DNA of 64,000 nucleotides from Hermodice carunculata (Eukaryota > Annelida > Polychaeta > Eunicida > Amphinomidae): contig OZ026616.1 of NCBI GenBank assembly GCA_964020975.1, positions 80,386,474-80,450,473 of the forward strand. Direction: 5' to 3'. Under the pieces are notes generated by a model. It was not told the DNA's origin. It did not search any database and was given only the letters and a program-made list of their open reading frames with translations. How positions within the stretch are numbered: position 1 is the stretch's first letter; the number at the start of each line of letters is the position of its first letter. Below, piece after piece: positions 1 through 11,205 of the stretch. Made by a program: the position numbers and the translations under genes.

Positions 1-19
1 CACCAAAATATTAGAAAAT

Positions 20-1800
20 GGGGCAAGCCGAATTTTTACCATCCACCTGATAATAAATCGCTTTCAGTGATATCTTTTATTCAAACTATTGCAAATCAGA
101 GCAAGCAGTATATTTAACCAATTTATTAGAAAAAAGAAGCATCAGTTTTAGTTGAAACCAGGGCAAGCAGTATGTATTAACCACGTTATTACAAATTATG
201 GCAAGCAATATTTTTTTTAATCCAAGCCAATGCAAATCGGGGCAAGCAGTGTGTTAAACCAAAGTTATTAAAAATTGGAGCAATTAGTATTTTTTATCCT
301 GGCCATTGCAAAATGGGCAATAGGAATGTTTTCAATAAGTTATTACAAATTGAGGCAAGTATTTTTTTCCCAAATTTGTTACGAAAGTGGGGCAAGTAGT
401 AGTAAAGAAATAGGGCTGATAAAATCTGCCTGTCTATGTAACTGAAACAAAATGATAGCTGATAATAAGTTTTCATGATGAAATTTTTCATGCAGTTCAT
501 ATTTAATTGCGACAAGGAACACCTTTTTTTCATGCTATTACAAATCGGGGGCAAGAAGTTTGGTTTTATCCAAGTTTTTACAAATTAGGACAAGCAACAT
601 CTAAACTGGCATTAGTTGTTTCAAGATTAATAGTCTGTATTTTTTTCGTACCAAACAGTATAACTGCAAAAATTCACACAACAATATTTTTGAGAAATTG
701 TAGTTCCTTTCAAAATGCATAAGTGACAAGTTTCCTGACAGCACTATCCTTTCCTGAAGCTTTTAGAGACTGGGGCAAACAATATGAATAATGGTTTGAA
801 AATATATGGTAATCTATATAACGGAAAATGTGTAAGGGAAACTTTAGCTCTTCTCCCAAGTAAAAATATTTTTATCACACGATTCAGGGCCAAGATAATC
901 ACATTCGTCTGAATAAACTTAAAGAAATTCATAATTTGTGAGCCTATTACAAATTTAACCATTTTATGGCCGATCTAATTAAATTATAACCAGTGCCATT
1001 TAGATTCCAGCCCACATGCAAAAATCCAGAAATCCATTTTTAATAAATTACTAAATTTCGATCAAGTTTACACATCACGCCATATTTTAAAAACCAGGAC
1101 AAAACATGACCCATTTTGTATTTTTTATTATAATTTTGGTCCTTATTACAAACTGGGGAGATAATTATAAAACGGAGCGAAACTGTGTTACCCCTTTTTG
1201 TAATGAATAAGAACAATTTGAGAGGTAATTACAAATCGGGCAATTATAACAAAACAGGGCAGAATCATATTGCCACGTTTTGTAATAAATTATTACATTT
1301 TTGGTCCTCATTACACGGAAATAAAACCCCTGTTTTGTAATAAATTATCACATTTTGGGCCGTTATCACAAATCGACCCAATTATTACTAAACGGGGCAA
1401 CACAGTCCTGCCCCGTTTTGTAATAAATCATTACATTTTTGGTCGTCATTAAATAGATCCAAAAATTGCCAGATTGTTATTTTCCGTGCGTTCCTAGAAA
1501 ATTGCGTTTCTAGAAAATTAATTACCTGTACCAGCGTACTGACCCCCCCCCCCCCTCCCATCCCATCCGCTTCTAAGTTAGCTTTGGGATGTCATCAGGA
1601 GTTAACAGTAGAAATAAAAACCCGCGTTTTGCAATAAATTATAATAAAATATTACATTACGGGTCGTTATTACAAAACGGGGCAATTATTACAAATTGGG
1701 GCCGAACTGTGTTGCCCCGTTTTGTAATAAATCATTACATTTTGGGTCGTTATTACAAAACGGGGCAATTATTACAAATCGGGGCAGAACACATGTACAT
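20..1800. repeat. Interspersed minisatellite of TTATTACAAA / GGGGCAA units
   Basis: The first 1.8 kb is built from recurring short blocks of the form TTATTACAAA followed by a few bases and GGGGCAA. From about 20 to 600 the copies are diverged and mostly in one orientation at roughly 50-70 bp spacing. From about 1140 to 1790 they are cleaner and include reverse-complement copies (CCCCGTTTTGTAATAA near 1395 and 1714, against TTATTACAAAACGGGG near 1668 and 1749), so perfect 16-bp inverted repeats can form. No coding sequence is supported; open frames here are chance products of the repeat. It may be a satellite-like array or the subterminal part of a mobile element. No element end was recognised. 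Confidence 0.75.
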
Positions 1801-2306
1801 CAGCATTTGCTACCATTTTGACAACATTCCATATAAGTGGAACGGTGGCAGCCAAAGAACTTCAGATACTCATACAAAAATGTGTATGGCATGGTCGGGA
1901 TTTTTTTTTATATCCATAAAAGAATAAACATGGACTAAAGCAAATTGAGGAATAGCGTGGTTGTCAGAGTTGAGGTTTTCACTGAATATAAAAGCTTCCT
2001 TTTAACACTGGCCTGTGCTGGTTTTTCATTTAGAAACTGCTGGACACAAATATATGACACTGTGATATAGTCGTTCATTACCATGCTTGCATTACCTTGA
2101 TCTTTTGGGTTCCAATAAGCTGTTGCTTAGCCAATAAACTAATTTAAACATGACCCACACAAAGTGTAGATATACCTATGCATATGTATGTGCATGTGAT
2201 GTGTGTGTACACTGAGGTCTGTGTGCCCACATATTCCCATATGGCTCTATTTTAAATTTATGGACTAATACGTAGATGTGTTGCCAATTTCTACTGTGGC
2301 ACTTAC
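1801..2306. other. Intron or intergenic sequence, nothing recognised
   Basis: Between the repeat block and the last LDLa exon I see no further module exon with acceptable splice sites. The minus-strand gene must continue to the left, because the exon at 2307-2429 ends in a strong GTAAGT donor, so this is probably intron. Confidence 0.5.
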
Positions 2307-2429
2307 ATGTTTCAAAGTCTTCGTCCTCCGGGGGATTACTGGGGCAATTGGCAACGCCATCACACATATACCTCCGTGGAATATATGACCCATCGTAACA
2401 ATTGAATGCAACAGTCATGTCATAGTTAT
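2307..2429 (-). CDS. LDLa module exon with four cysteines (fourth LDLa)
   Basis: Reading the minus strand, a TTTTTCAG acceptor precedes and an ACAT|GTAAGT donor follows a 123-nt open exon, phase 1 at both ends. It encodes a class A LDL-receptor module: FNC, then YDGSYIPRRYMCDG, NC, an acidic DEDFE run and a cysteine codon split by the intron. Cys1 and Cys3 of the usual six are both absent, while the Cys2-Cys5 and Cys4-Cys6 partners remain. The calcium-binding acidic tail is longer than usual (PPEDEDFE). LDLa modules bind ligands, often basic protein patches, in receptors and extracellular matrix proteins. This is the most 3' exon of the mosaic gene inside the window; the gene continues off the left edge. 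Confidence 0.82.
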
Positions 2430-2859
2430 CTGAAAAATACAAATACATTTAAAATTCAGAACTTGTGTTTCAGCTGAATTTCTGGTAACAAAGAACAACA
2501 ATTTAGTTTTTCAAAAGCATTAGGGTGTCACCTTTCCGACCAATGGTATAGCATTTATCTTATGACCATCAGTCCAAATTGAAAGGAAAAAGTCCAATAA
2601 TTTGCTCTGGATGCCGACAAAAACATCGTATCATTGTTCTGCACGTTTGTGTGTTCTGTAGTGCAGGTTGGCGATGACAGGTAGGAAATATTTACAACAT
2701 TGACAAGAAACACTGCTGTATGTAATTAGTGAGTTTCGTGTTATGCACAATGTGGTTAAGATAAACATTGTATAAACAGATTAAAGCGGAGGACATTGTT
2801 TCAGACGGGAGTCTCAGTTGAATTTGAGAAGAAAAGGGACACTTTGAGACACTACATAC

Positions 2860-2976
2860 CGCATATCTCCTCATCAGATTTATCTATACAGTCGCTTTCA
2901 AAATCACACTTCTTAGCAATTGCAATACATTTTCCATCTCCACAGCGATACTCGGAGGCATTGCACGTCAGATAAA
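2860..2976 (-). CDS. LDLa module exon, canonical six cysteines (third LDLa)
   Basis: A 117-nt minus-strand exon with an ATATTCAAG acceptor and a TGCG|GTATGT donor, phase 1 at both ends. It encodes a textbook LDLa module: [20 protein letters not shown], then CDFESDC and DKSDEEIC. All six cysteines and the calcium-ligating D/E pattern (DFESDC, SDEE) are present, so it should fold as a calcium-bound ligand-binding repeat. It lies 431 bases downstream (in gene direction 656 bases after the previous exon end) of the shorter LDLa exon at 3632-3733. Together with its neighbours it forms a run of four LDLa modules after a C-type lectin domain, a layout typical of extracellular receptors. Confidence 0.92.
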
Positions 2977-3477
2977 CTTGAATATAAAAACATATTAATT
3001 ATATGCATATATATATATATCACATAAAGAAAACTCCTGACAAATGTGAACTCACAGGTTCTATACTGAAACGTGTAAAATGAAATGTTGAACTAATTGG
3101 GGCAGTGCCAGGAAAAGATATGCGGTGAAAGCACATTACTACTATATAAACTGCTGCCACACTTAATTGCACTGATGATTCAAATACCTTTCAACTATTC
3201 TGAATGGAGGGGTAAGATGTGTCAGTAGCTCAGCTGCAAGGCAGTTTGATCAGACATCTTTGGTTATGCTTGATGCTTATGACCAAAAACTACAAGGAAA
3301 ATTTCCACAGCTTATTCATCATGAGAGAAATTGCCCTTGCATTCTTTATTTGTTTTGGAAATGCAATTAAAAGGCATTAAGTGTGTTGTTACAATTTTCC
3401 AACAAATTGGATGTAAACGTTACAACGATTGTTTTTCCTAGCAGCATTTAGCAGAAATAGAAAACTATAATATCTGC

Positions 3478-3530
3478 AACACACCCACACCCACACACAC
3501 ACACACCCCCCCACACACACACACACATAT
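3478..3530. repeat. (CA)n microsatellite with C-rich interruptions
   Basis: A run of CACACA units broken by CCC blocks, followed by a short TATATA tract. It lies in the intron between the second and third LDLa exons. Confidence 0.9.
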
Positions 3531-3631
3531 ATATATGCTTGAATGTGGCAATGTAAAAATACTTCTTCAGCACCCATAGAGGCATTTATAGCAGAACACA
3601 AGACTTAATGTGTACACGTCACACAACTTAC

Positions 3632-3733
3632 TGCAGGCCTTTTCGTCAGCATTGTTTTCGCAGTCCTGGTTGAGATTACAGTATAAAGATATATGAATGT
3701 AAATTCCATCCCCACACGGAAAAACAGCTGAAC
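3632..3733 (-). CDS. LDLa module exon with four cysteines (second LDLa)
   Basis: A 102-nt minus-strand exon, acceptor GCGTTTGCAG, donor CTGCA|GTAAGT, phase 1 both ends. The 34 residues read AVFPCGDGIYIHISLYC, then NLNQDC and ENNADEKAC. It aligns with the LDLa fold, but Cys1 and Cys3 are both missing, as in the module at 2307-2429. The acidic ADEKAC end keeps part of the calcium site. It is shorter than the usual 38-40 residues because the Cys1 strand is absent. It alternates with complete modules (4086-4211 and 2860-2976), which suggests a tolerated two-disulfide variant rather than decay. Confidence 0.82.
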
Positions 3734-4085
3734 CTGCAAACGCATCTATCATAAACATGAAGTGTTTGTTGTGAACATTCCATTACTTTTTACGAATTCG
3801 TATATCAGAGGCCAATGTATCCATAGCTGATCCATCAAACAAAAAGTACACTACTTGTCCTTGCAATTATTTTGTAATCTTTTTCATGACAAGATATTTG
3901 GGCTTTGAATGATTCAAAAGGTTACGAGCACTTCATAAACCTTCATTTACGTACAAAAGAAAAAAAAAAACAAATATAATATTATGTTCAGTATAACCAC
4001 TGCATCTCCGTAAAATAGTGAAAAGGAACGATTCAAATACAAATTGATACATAAGGCAAGATTCAGAAAAGAACTCTATTTATAC

Positions 4086-4211
4086 CAATACTTAGGCAAT
4101 GCTTTTCATCCGATGCATCAGTACAATCCATGCTACTATCACAGATATAGGAATCCCAGATACACTCTCCTGATCCACACTTGTACATGAAATCCAAACA
4201 GTCTCTCTCTT
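4086..4211 (-). CDS. LDLa module exon, canonical six cysteines (first LDLa)
   Basis: A 126-nt minus-strand exon, acceptor GCTGTTTACAG, phase 1 at both ends if the donor is ATTG|GTATAA. It encodes ERDCLDFMYKCGSGECIWDS, then YICDSSMDC and DASDEKHC. All six cysteines and the SDE calcium motif are present. The donor is weaker than the others (GTATAA); no alternative GT nearby keeps phase 1. It is the first LDLa after the C-type lectin domain, separated from it by a 1.7-kb intron. Confidence 0.9.
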
Positions 4212-5927
4212 CTGTAAACAGCATAGTTGGTTTGACATGCAGTTCTGTGGATAGCAGACGTCAGTAGTATGTGTGAATTATCAGTACTGAGACACATTAA
4301 TGGAATCTTCTTCCTTTGTTTCCTTGTTTCAAACTTTTGACCGAAAATATGTTTCTATCAATAGACAAAATATTCCAGTACTCACCATACTCTTGAAGGT
4401 TGGTAATTGGCAATTAAATCCAGACACTATTAATGCTAGGGATTTTTCTAGAGTGATCCCTTCTTTCACTTAAGAGTGATATTCCAAATGCGCTAACGGT
4501 TGATTGAATCGATTTCATTGCCATATAAAAAATATGCATATTTTAATGAAGCATTTGAAATTATGATATTGTTAATTTCCTGGATGTGTACCAGGAATGA
4601 CACTACAAACCATTTGCACAAAGCACCTAGTATGAGCATATTACGTCTAAAATAGGTAATATTGATAAACAAATTCCATATATATGTATGTAGCAGTCCG
4701 GAATGGAATAACACTAGCATCAAGATTTGTTTCTTTTAATGAGCCATCATGTTTACTTTAAAAATGGTCTTTACAGTTTAAACTTTAAACCAGAGCATAT
4801 AGCAATATTTTAAGTACTTTTCATGCATAGATATGCGTAGAGCCGTGTTAAGCAATTGCGCATGAATGAGTGGTAGAACGGGACAGACAGACAGACAGAC
4901 AGATACATAAAGAGATGTAAAAATAAACAAGGAAAATGGTTATATGAGAACGAGTAACTCAGGTAGTCTAAAAGACAAAAGTGGATATCAAGATAAAGAC
5001 TCTGAAAAACCTAGAGACAGATAGGAAAATTGTCACATAGATGAACATGTATATGTTTATTCAAATAGTTCTATATTTGTTATGACTTCCATGATGATTA
5101 TCCAGGGCTTGATGTATTTCAAATCACATTGCATAAAAGTATGCTAAAGTGGCTAAGTGGTAATAAAATGATTCACCACAAGTGCAAATGGTGTAACACA
5201 AACTTTCTGCTTTGAAAATAAGAAAAATATCATTTTCTGATACTTTAAATCGTTTTTATTTACACGACCATTTGTGAAGTGGTCGGTATTATCATTTTGA
5301 TGGATGAATGTAGCATGTTGGTGACAGAAAATCAATTTCATAAGAATATACAAGTGATTTCCAAAGTCTGCGCAAGCCCACTGGAAGTGAAAGTATTCCA
5401 AAGAGTTTCTACCACAATCAGCTGATAAGAAACGTCAAACGTTCCAGGTTGGTCATTGGTGAATATGATCACATGTCCCTCACTGCCTGATCAAATGCTC
5501 ATTAAAGGCCATATGGACATCAAAACCAAGATATGCAGCAGGAGGACCAGTTGAAAAACTCTACTGCAATTTGCCAGAAACTACATTTAAGCAGCCAGGC
5601 TAAACAGAAGCGTTTGGAATGAACACATTGTGAACACTATAGAGAGGAGCAAAAGCCAGATGGAGAGTAAGAAATATATGCATACTAGGACGGTGAAAAA
5701 CACTCAGTTAATAAACATATGGCACACTTATTGATGATCGGTGATATGCCTTAAAGGATACATATCAGCATGTAAGACATTGTCCTAAATGTGAACGCAA
5801 TTATCAGCACCTAGGGCTGTACATATTGTTCTTTAGATTTATATACGTCTTACCATACATTAAAGGAACCAAACGAAAAGCTATAGATCTAGTTGCAGTT
5901 GTTAAGAAAGAAAGACAGACGAAGTAC
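4212..5927 (-). other. Intron between C-type lectin and LDLa exons
   Basis: No further module exon was found on the minus strand. The stretch contains a short (GACA)n tract near 4884-4902 and otherwise unremarkable AT-rich sequence. Confidence 0.6.
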
Positions 5928-6152
5928 CTAAATCCATGTCAAATTCACAAAAGTACGATGCCTTGAATGGTTTTTTACATGTTACTAAGTGCCAGCCATC
6001 GACGTCCATCAACGCACATGCACTGCCAGGATATGCATTTGGTTCCCAGTTTACCTTCTTTACCCTTATTTCGGAGTTGGCCCAGTCAGAGAAAATATAA
6101 GGTTTACCGTCTGACCATCGCAGCATAGTATTTTTTTCAGAGGTGTATAACC
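5928..6152 (-). CDS. C-type lectin domain, C-terminal half (second CTLD)
   Basis: A 225-nt minus-strand exon, acceptor TTCACGAACAG, donor TTTAG|GTACTT, phase 1 both ends. It continues the domain begun at 6788-6976: the split codon forms the Gly of the usual WIGL-type strand, followed by LRWSDGKPYIFSDWA, a long loop with WEPN, then SACALMDVDGWHLVTC and SYFCEF. The core cysteines ACA, VTC and FCE are present. The EPN motif of mannose-type lectins is present, but the WND half of the calcium site is replaced by WHL, so calcium-dependent sugar binding is doubtful. The self-complementary GAT/ATC repeat lies just upstream of the acceptor. Confidence 0.9.
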
Positions 6153-6170
6153 CTGTTCGTGAAAAGTGCT

Positions 6171-6175
6171 GATGC

Positions 6176-6263
<88 letters not shown>
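6171..6263. repeat. (GAT)n(ATC)n perfect palindromic microsatellite
   Basis: About 14 GAT units run directly into about 15 ATC units with the centre near 6217-6218, so the tract is self-complementary over roughly 40 bp per arm. In the mosaic gene it sits in the intron, ending only about 18 bases upstream of the acceptor of the lectin exon at 5928-6152. Poly-His and poly-Asp frames across it are artefacts of the repeat. Confidence 0.95.
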
Positions 6264-6787
6264 TATTGGACAAACGTATTTAGACAACGACACTTTATAC
6301 TCCATCACTATGTCATAGATACAGTTCCCATAGGAAATATTTTTTATCATATCTTGTAAATTTCACCTTCGTCGCTTCAGGCCTGGAGATTGACGACTAC
6401 ATTCTACATGTACACGTACACTTCCCTGCATGTGCCATGCTTGAAACTTGAGCTCTTACCAGCAGTATGTTATAAGTGTGAAATGTAGCGAGATACAGCA
6501 TGATCTGCCAGAGACATCTGAACATATATAGTGTTTTCCCTGTAATACTTTCTATACATAAATTACCAAATACAAACGGTTAACTACAGCGTTTTTATTA
6601 CAGCAAATAAATCTCTCTGTAGATTTTTTAGCATGTTCAGTCGCTTATTCCAGTTTTTGCAAAGTTACAGGAGAACAAGACAACAGTACACTAATCGTAC
6701 AGAAGAATTCGATTTTTTATGTGTACATTTTGGTTCACATAAAAATTACTCTTACTAATCATTTTCTTGATCGTGTTTTCATCATAC

Positions 6788-6976
6788 CTATAAACATAAG
6801 TTTTGTTCCTGCATGTATACTCAAGAAATTATACTCGTGAGTATCTGCAATAGACGCGAGGTAGCCTCCCATGCTTTGGCAGTCTGCATAAGCTTCTGAC
6901 CAGTCTATCGTCCTTTCTACTGGATAGCGCATGTAGTACCAACTATTTCTATAGGAAAACCAATGTGTATTGTGCT
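6788..6976 (-). CDS. C-type lectin domain, N-terminal half (second CTLD)
   Basis: A 189-nt minus-strand exon, too fragmented in context to stand out as a long frame. Acceptor TGTTTTCAG, donor ATAG|GTATGA, phase 1 both ends. It encodes HWFSYRNSWYYM, then DWSEAYADCQSMGGYLASIA and DTHEYNFLSI. This is the first half of a CTLD: the W-x-x-A helix, the first conserved Cys, the GGxLAxI strand and the E-x-x-FL helix are all present. Phase and content join exactly to the exon at 5928-6152, giving a complete domain of about 138 residues. It lies 3' of the third kringle exon in the gene direction. Confidence 0.9.
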
Positions 6977-7513
6977 CTGAAAACGAAATCAGCTTATCTT
7001 TACACCAAAAATAGCATTGTAAACATTTTTATAACAGGTGATTGATTCCAATCAATTTAACATTATCATGTTTTAACATATTACCTTTCTTCTTAGCATT
7101 TTCATTTATTTCTGTGACCGAAACGTAGACTTTGGTTCATACCAAAGAAAAAAGGAACCTGAGGCGTGTAGTAAATTTTACATCATATTCAGTACCCAAC
7201 CCTAAGAAGCCTCTATTACAGTTGGTGTAGCGAAACTTGATCACAACCACATACTTACGTCCTGAACTACTGACAGAGTAAAGTATATCAAGCTGAGAGG
7301 GTAGCATCTAAAACTTGAAAAATGACCATGCTCAATCATGTACCATTCAGAGCAGGTCTGCAAAAGGCTGAACGCACAGAAGGCACTAAGAAATCATGAA
7401 CCTTTTGTGCCCATCTGTTTGCATGCCCACCCACTTCTATGTATCTCTCCCTGTCTGTTTCTTACTAGCTTGTTTAAGAAGATACTACATCATATAGTTG
7501 AAAGTAAACGTAC

Positions 7514-7765
7514 GGCACAGTGCAATTTCACAGTACTCCCATCGATATCTGATGTCTGTTGTGTAACACCAAGGTCCATTTTCCTCATTGCTAGGATTTC
7601 TACAGAAGTTGGATGCCTCTTTTAGGGTTTTATCCGGGAAGGAAACATCACTTTTAAAAATATGTCGGTGTGGATATTGCAATTCCCACCTTTGACAAGT
7701 TCGCCCATGTTTCGTTGTGTTCAATTTGCCCATGTATTTCTTGCCTTTTGGTGCTTGTAAACATT
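7514..7765 (-). CDS. Kringle domain exon (third kringle)
   Basis: A 252-nt minus-strand exon, acceptor TTTCCAAAG, donor TGCC|GTACGT, phase 1 both ends. It encodes a full kringle of 84 residues: ECLQAPKGKKYMGKL, GRTCQRWELQYPH, EASNFCRNPSNEENGPWCYT and EYCEIALC. All six cysteines of the 1-6, 2-4, 3-5 pattern are present. The aspartates that form the anionic centre of lysine-binding kringles (NPDGD in plasminogen) are replaced by NPSNE, so classical lysine binding is not expected. The whole domain sits in one exon, whereas plasminogen kringles are split over two exons. Confidence 0.93.
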
Positions 7766-10162
7766 CTTTGGAAACAAAATAACATTAGATATACTTAAGA
7801 GATGAGTATTCAAAACCTGTGATGCTTGTGGAAAAACACATGCTCTAGCATGCGCCGAAATTGGCATTGCAACTGTAAGTCAGTGGTCCTCAATATATTT
7901 TAATTTGATGCATATGTACATGTTCGTCTGAAATTAATTTTTCAAACAAAATTAGTTTTTCCTAATGGATGACAAACGTTTATAAAGTAGGCCTATTTCA
8001 AACCGTTAATATCGATTGCAGTAGGTCAGGGAATGATAAATAAAACATCCATACGTTTGGAGTTCACTTATTAATAATAAATCATAGCCACTCTCAAATA
8101 ACATAATCCAGACCGTACATTCTATGAATTATGATTTTAAGAGAGACAGTTCAGCTTCCGAAAACTGAAATACATGTGATTTAGCATGGCAACATATTCA
8201 TCTTCACCAAGAACAATAAACAAAAGTGAGGTAGTTGCCAGGAAGCATAACCTCTAATCACAGATAATCATACTGTAATGGCTTTACTTTTCGCTAAACT
8301 TTTCCTGGACAGGTATGCAATTTTCAAGTGTATCTATCATAAAGACCCTTTGATTTTATACAATTCCCATCAAATCTAAAAATCAAGTCTACACATCATT
8401 GCGTACCTGATTCCGATTTACTTTTCTGATTACTAATCACTTCAGTATTGAATGCGAGAATAATTGCTACATAACGCAATACTCACATGCTTTTTATGTT
8501 AAAAGAGGAGCAACGCCAACGTAATTTATCAGTCTACATAAGGCAAAGATTAGCCAGCATGCCTTATCCCCTGCTTTACACTATATGAGCAGCGATGTAA
8601 ACGTGGTTACACTAAAGCACATACAAAAATAAATATTAAAAAATGCTGAGCTACCTGGTGAATAAGTTAAGGCTGAGGGGTCATCAGAAATCTCCCTATA
8701 CAATTTCAAAGGAATCTTCTTACCAAATTAAAAATGTATTTTTGTACACTTTCTTGAGAACAGTTTTTGTCTCGTGACTTCTATGTCTGCAATAAACAAT
8801 GTATTTCGTGGCATTGTGCAGAAAAGACATGAAAGCTTGGTTTCCTTTGAAATGGAGTACAATGGTACGATCATCTTATTTGAACCTTTATAGTGAGAAC
8901 GTACCTTAGTTTGGATAGTTATTCTGCTAAATGGGGAAATGTATTTGGTAATGCTATTTTAGTATGGCTACGAATATATCAAAATTGAGACAACTCAATT
9001 AATCCCGGCTGTGGTGCCAAGTGGTTCTTTAGATCAATATGTAGACATTGCACATGGTCCATAATTATGCCAAGTGACCACATGGAAACTTTGTTAAATA
9101 AAACCAAGTGTACATAAAGGTATAGCCATATATAGAGGCACCTAGTGCTGAGTCTGAAAATTAATCCACCGGCTAGCAGTATCAGGAAGGATCCACTTGT
9201 ATATATATTCAAGTATAAATATTCAAGTCACTTATTCTGTATGGTGATCTCTTTTCTTTCTGACATGACAGGCCTTGATCGAAATACAGTGCGCTACGAG
9301 TGAACAAAAAGTTCAGAAAAAAAAAATAACCTGCATTTATAAATTCCCACCCAACAATCACAGCAAGCTTTTCAAGTTATTCAACCACAGGTAATGTATA
9401 AAAAATTTTGATATTCGCTGAAAGAGCAATCCAGACATTTGTGCTGCCCCCTTTTAGTTAGGATAACTTGAATAGCTCGTTCTATGGCTTTTAGATATTT
9501 CCACCCACATTCACATTTCATACAATATTATGGCGAGATCCCTATCGCTTATTGCCAGGCACATCTTTCGACAGTGTAGTTGTCTTAGCCTGTATATGAG
9601 CAAAATTAAGTCCTGAATTTTTAACGTTTCCCAAGTAATAGTACAGAAGAGCATGACCAATATTCATATACTCCAAACCCAACAACGACCGCAAAGATAT
9701 TCCAGAGTTACCAAAGCATCAATGTTGATCTTCTAATACCAATGTGATTAAACAAATTTAAGTCCTGACTTCAGACAGGCTGTCACCCAGGAAAGACAAC
9801 TGGTGATTTTACTCCAGTCCTCTCAACTTTTGAAATATTCTGCTTTAATTACAGACTATGAGTTTCCAAAATGTATATGCCTAAGCACTCAAAACCCAAA
9901 TTTTATTACTTCTGCCACAAATAAAAAGAGACCTGGTAGGCCTATCACTTTTTATTTCTCTTGACTTTTCAGTCAGCTGAGTTTGCAGCAAAAGAAGAAA
10001 GTATGCCTAGGTCGTTTTTGTGTTATTTATGGATCTGAAACAATATAAACACACTCTATCTCCATTAAAACTGTCTTCTCCAAGTGAGAGTACATAAGCA
10101 ATATTTCATATGTACATAAAACTCTAGGAATACTGTGGTGAAATCGTATATTTCCAATAATA

Positions 10163-10250
<88 letters not shown>

Positions 10251-10947
10251 GACTGTGACTCACCAACTGTGAATGTTTTGTAGTATGGTGGTGGTGGAAT
10301 TGTTTATGGCCATTAAGTATTATTTGACGTTGTCTTAAGCATTTGATCTGATTGATCAAGGTTAGAGTTATAGTGTCTTTTTCATGTGGAATACTGAGGG
10401 TGCCTGGTGGACAGGGATCTCCTCGGAATATCAAGCTACGAATATAAATATGGCAGTACAAATATTAATGAATATGTATTACATAGTGCCCACTGGTTGA
10501 ATGTTCTGTTCTGGCCATTAGATATCTTACTGCAATAGAGTGCATGGTTGAATGGGCCAACCAGTCCACAGCAACACTGGCGTGTGGGTTAAAGGATGAT
10601 GGAGCATAAACCATTTGACTATAACATAACTATACATTTTTTCTTCATTACTATGTGCTTGGAAATGCCATATCGTCAGGCAATATATTAGGTTCCTGTT
10701 TGTGACAGAACAGGCAGCTCCCGGAACCTTCATTTTGTATTGTAAGATATACTTTTTAAGATATTACTTCTCGATACCAGTTTTTAGTCATTTGGAATAT
10801 TCCAAATAACAACTTGAACTGAATTTTTATATATGGTGATAATTCCAAGAAGACAGGCTAGTGTACAGAGACAAGGCATTTTACTCTAAAGAAAGTATGC
10901 TATGCGTTGGGTCATTTCAAAGGAACAATGTTGAAATACTCTATTAC
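7766..10947 (-). other. Intron between kringle exons, nothing recognised apart from (ATT)n
   Basis: About 3.2 kb separate the two adjacent kringle exons. I found no additional exon, RNA gene or recognisable transposon. The only notable element is a long (ATT)n tract at about 10158-10249. Confidence 0.55.
10158..10249. repeat. (ATT)n microsatellite
   Basis: About 30 uninterrupted ATT units. It lies within the intron between the second and third kringle exons; the poly-isoleucine frame over it is not a gene. Confidence 0.97.
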
Positions 10948-11205
10948 CTGAGTTACACATAGGTATGTTACAGAGCCCAATACGGAAGCTTTTCTCTGTG
11001 GTAAAACACCATGGGCTATCAGCCTTGCTGGGATTACGACAGTAGTTTGAAGCTCTCAAGAGATTGAAATTGTCATTAGGGAAAGATCTACCAGTAAAGG
11101 CATGCTGATGAGGGTAGTTGTGATCCCAACGTTGACATACTTTTCCACTTGCAGTATAATTTACAACCCCAGCATAGGATACACCTTCTGTAGTTAACAG
11201 GCATT
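10948..11205 (-). CDS. Kringle domain exon (second kringle)
   Basis: A 258-nt minus-strand exon, acceptor TGCTTACAG, donor CTCAG|GTAATA, phase 1 both ends. It encodes ECLLTTEGVSYAGVV, GKVCQRWDHNYPHQH, RASNYCRNPSKADSPWCFT and GLCNIPMC, with all six kringle cysteines. The loop after NYCRNP is short (SKADS) and lacks both aspartates of a lysine-binding site. It is about 86 residues, slightly over the family norm of 80-82. It follows the half lectin domain at 13749-13979 and precedes the kringle at 7514-7765, so the two form a tandem pair. Confidence 0.93.

Noticed and set aside
5902-6359. Frames with long poly-His, poly-Asp, poly-Met or poly-Ile runs
   Set aside because: They are translations of the GAT/ATC repeat. 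Only the lectin exon 5928-6152, entered by its own splice acceptor, is supported.
10027-10461. 144-codon frame with poly-isoleucine
   Set aside because: It spans the (ATT)n microsatellite, with no domain on either side.
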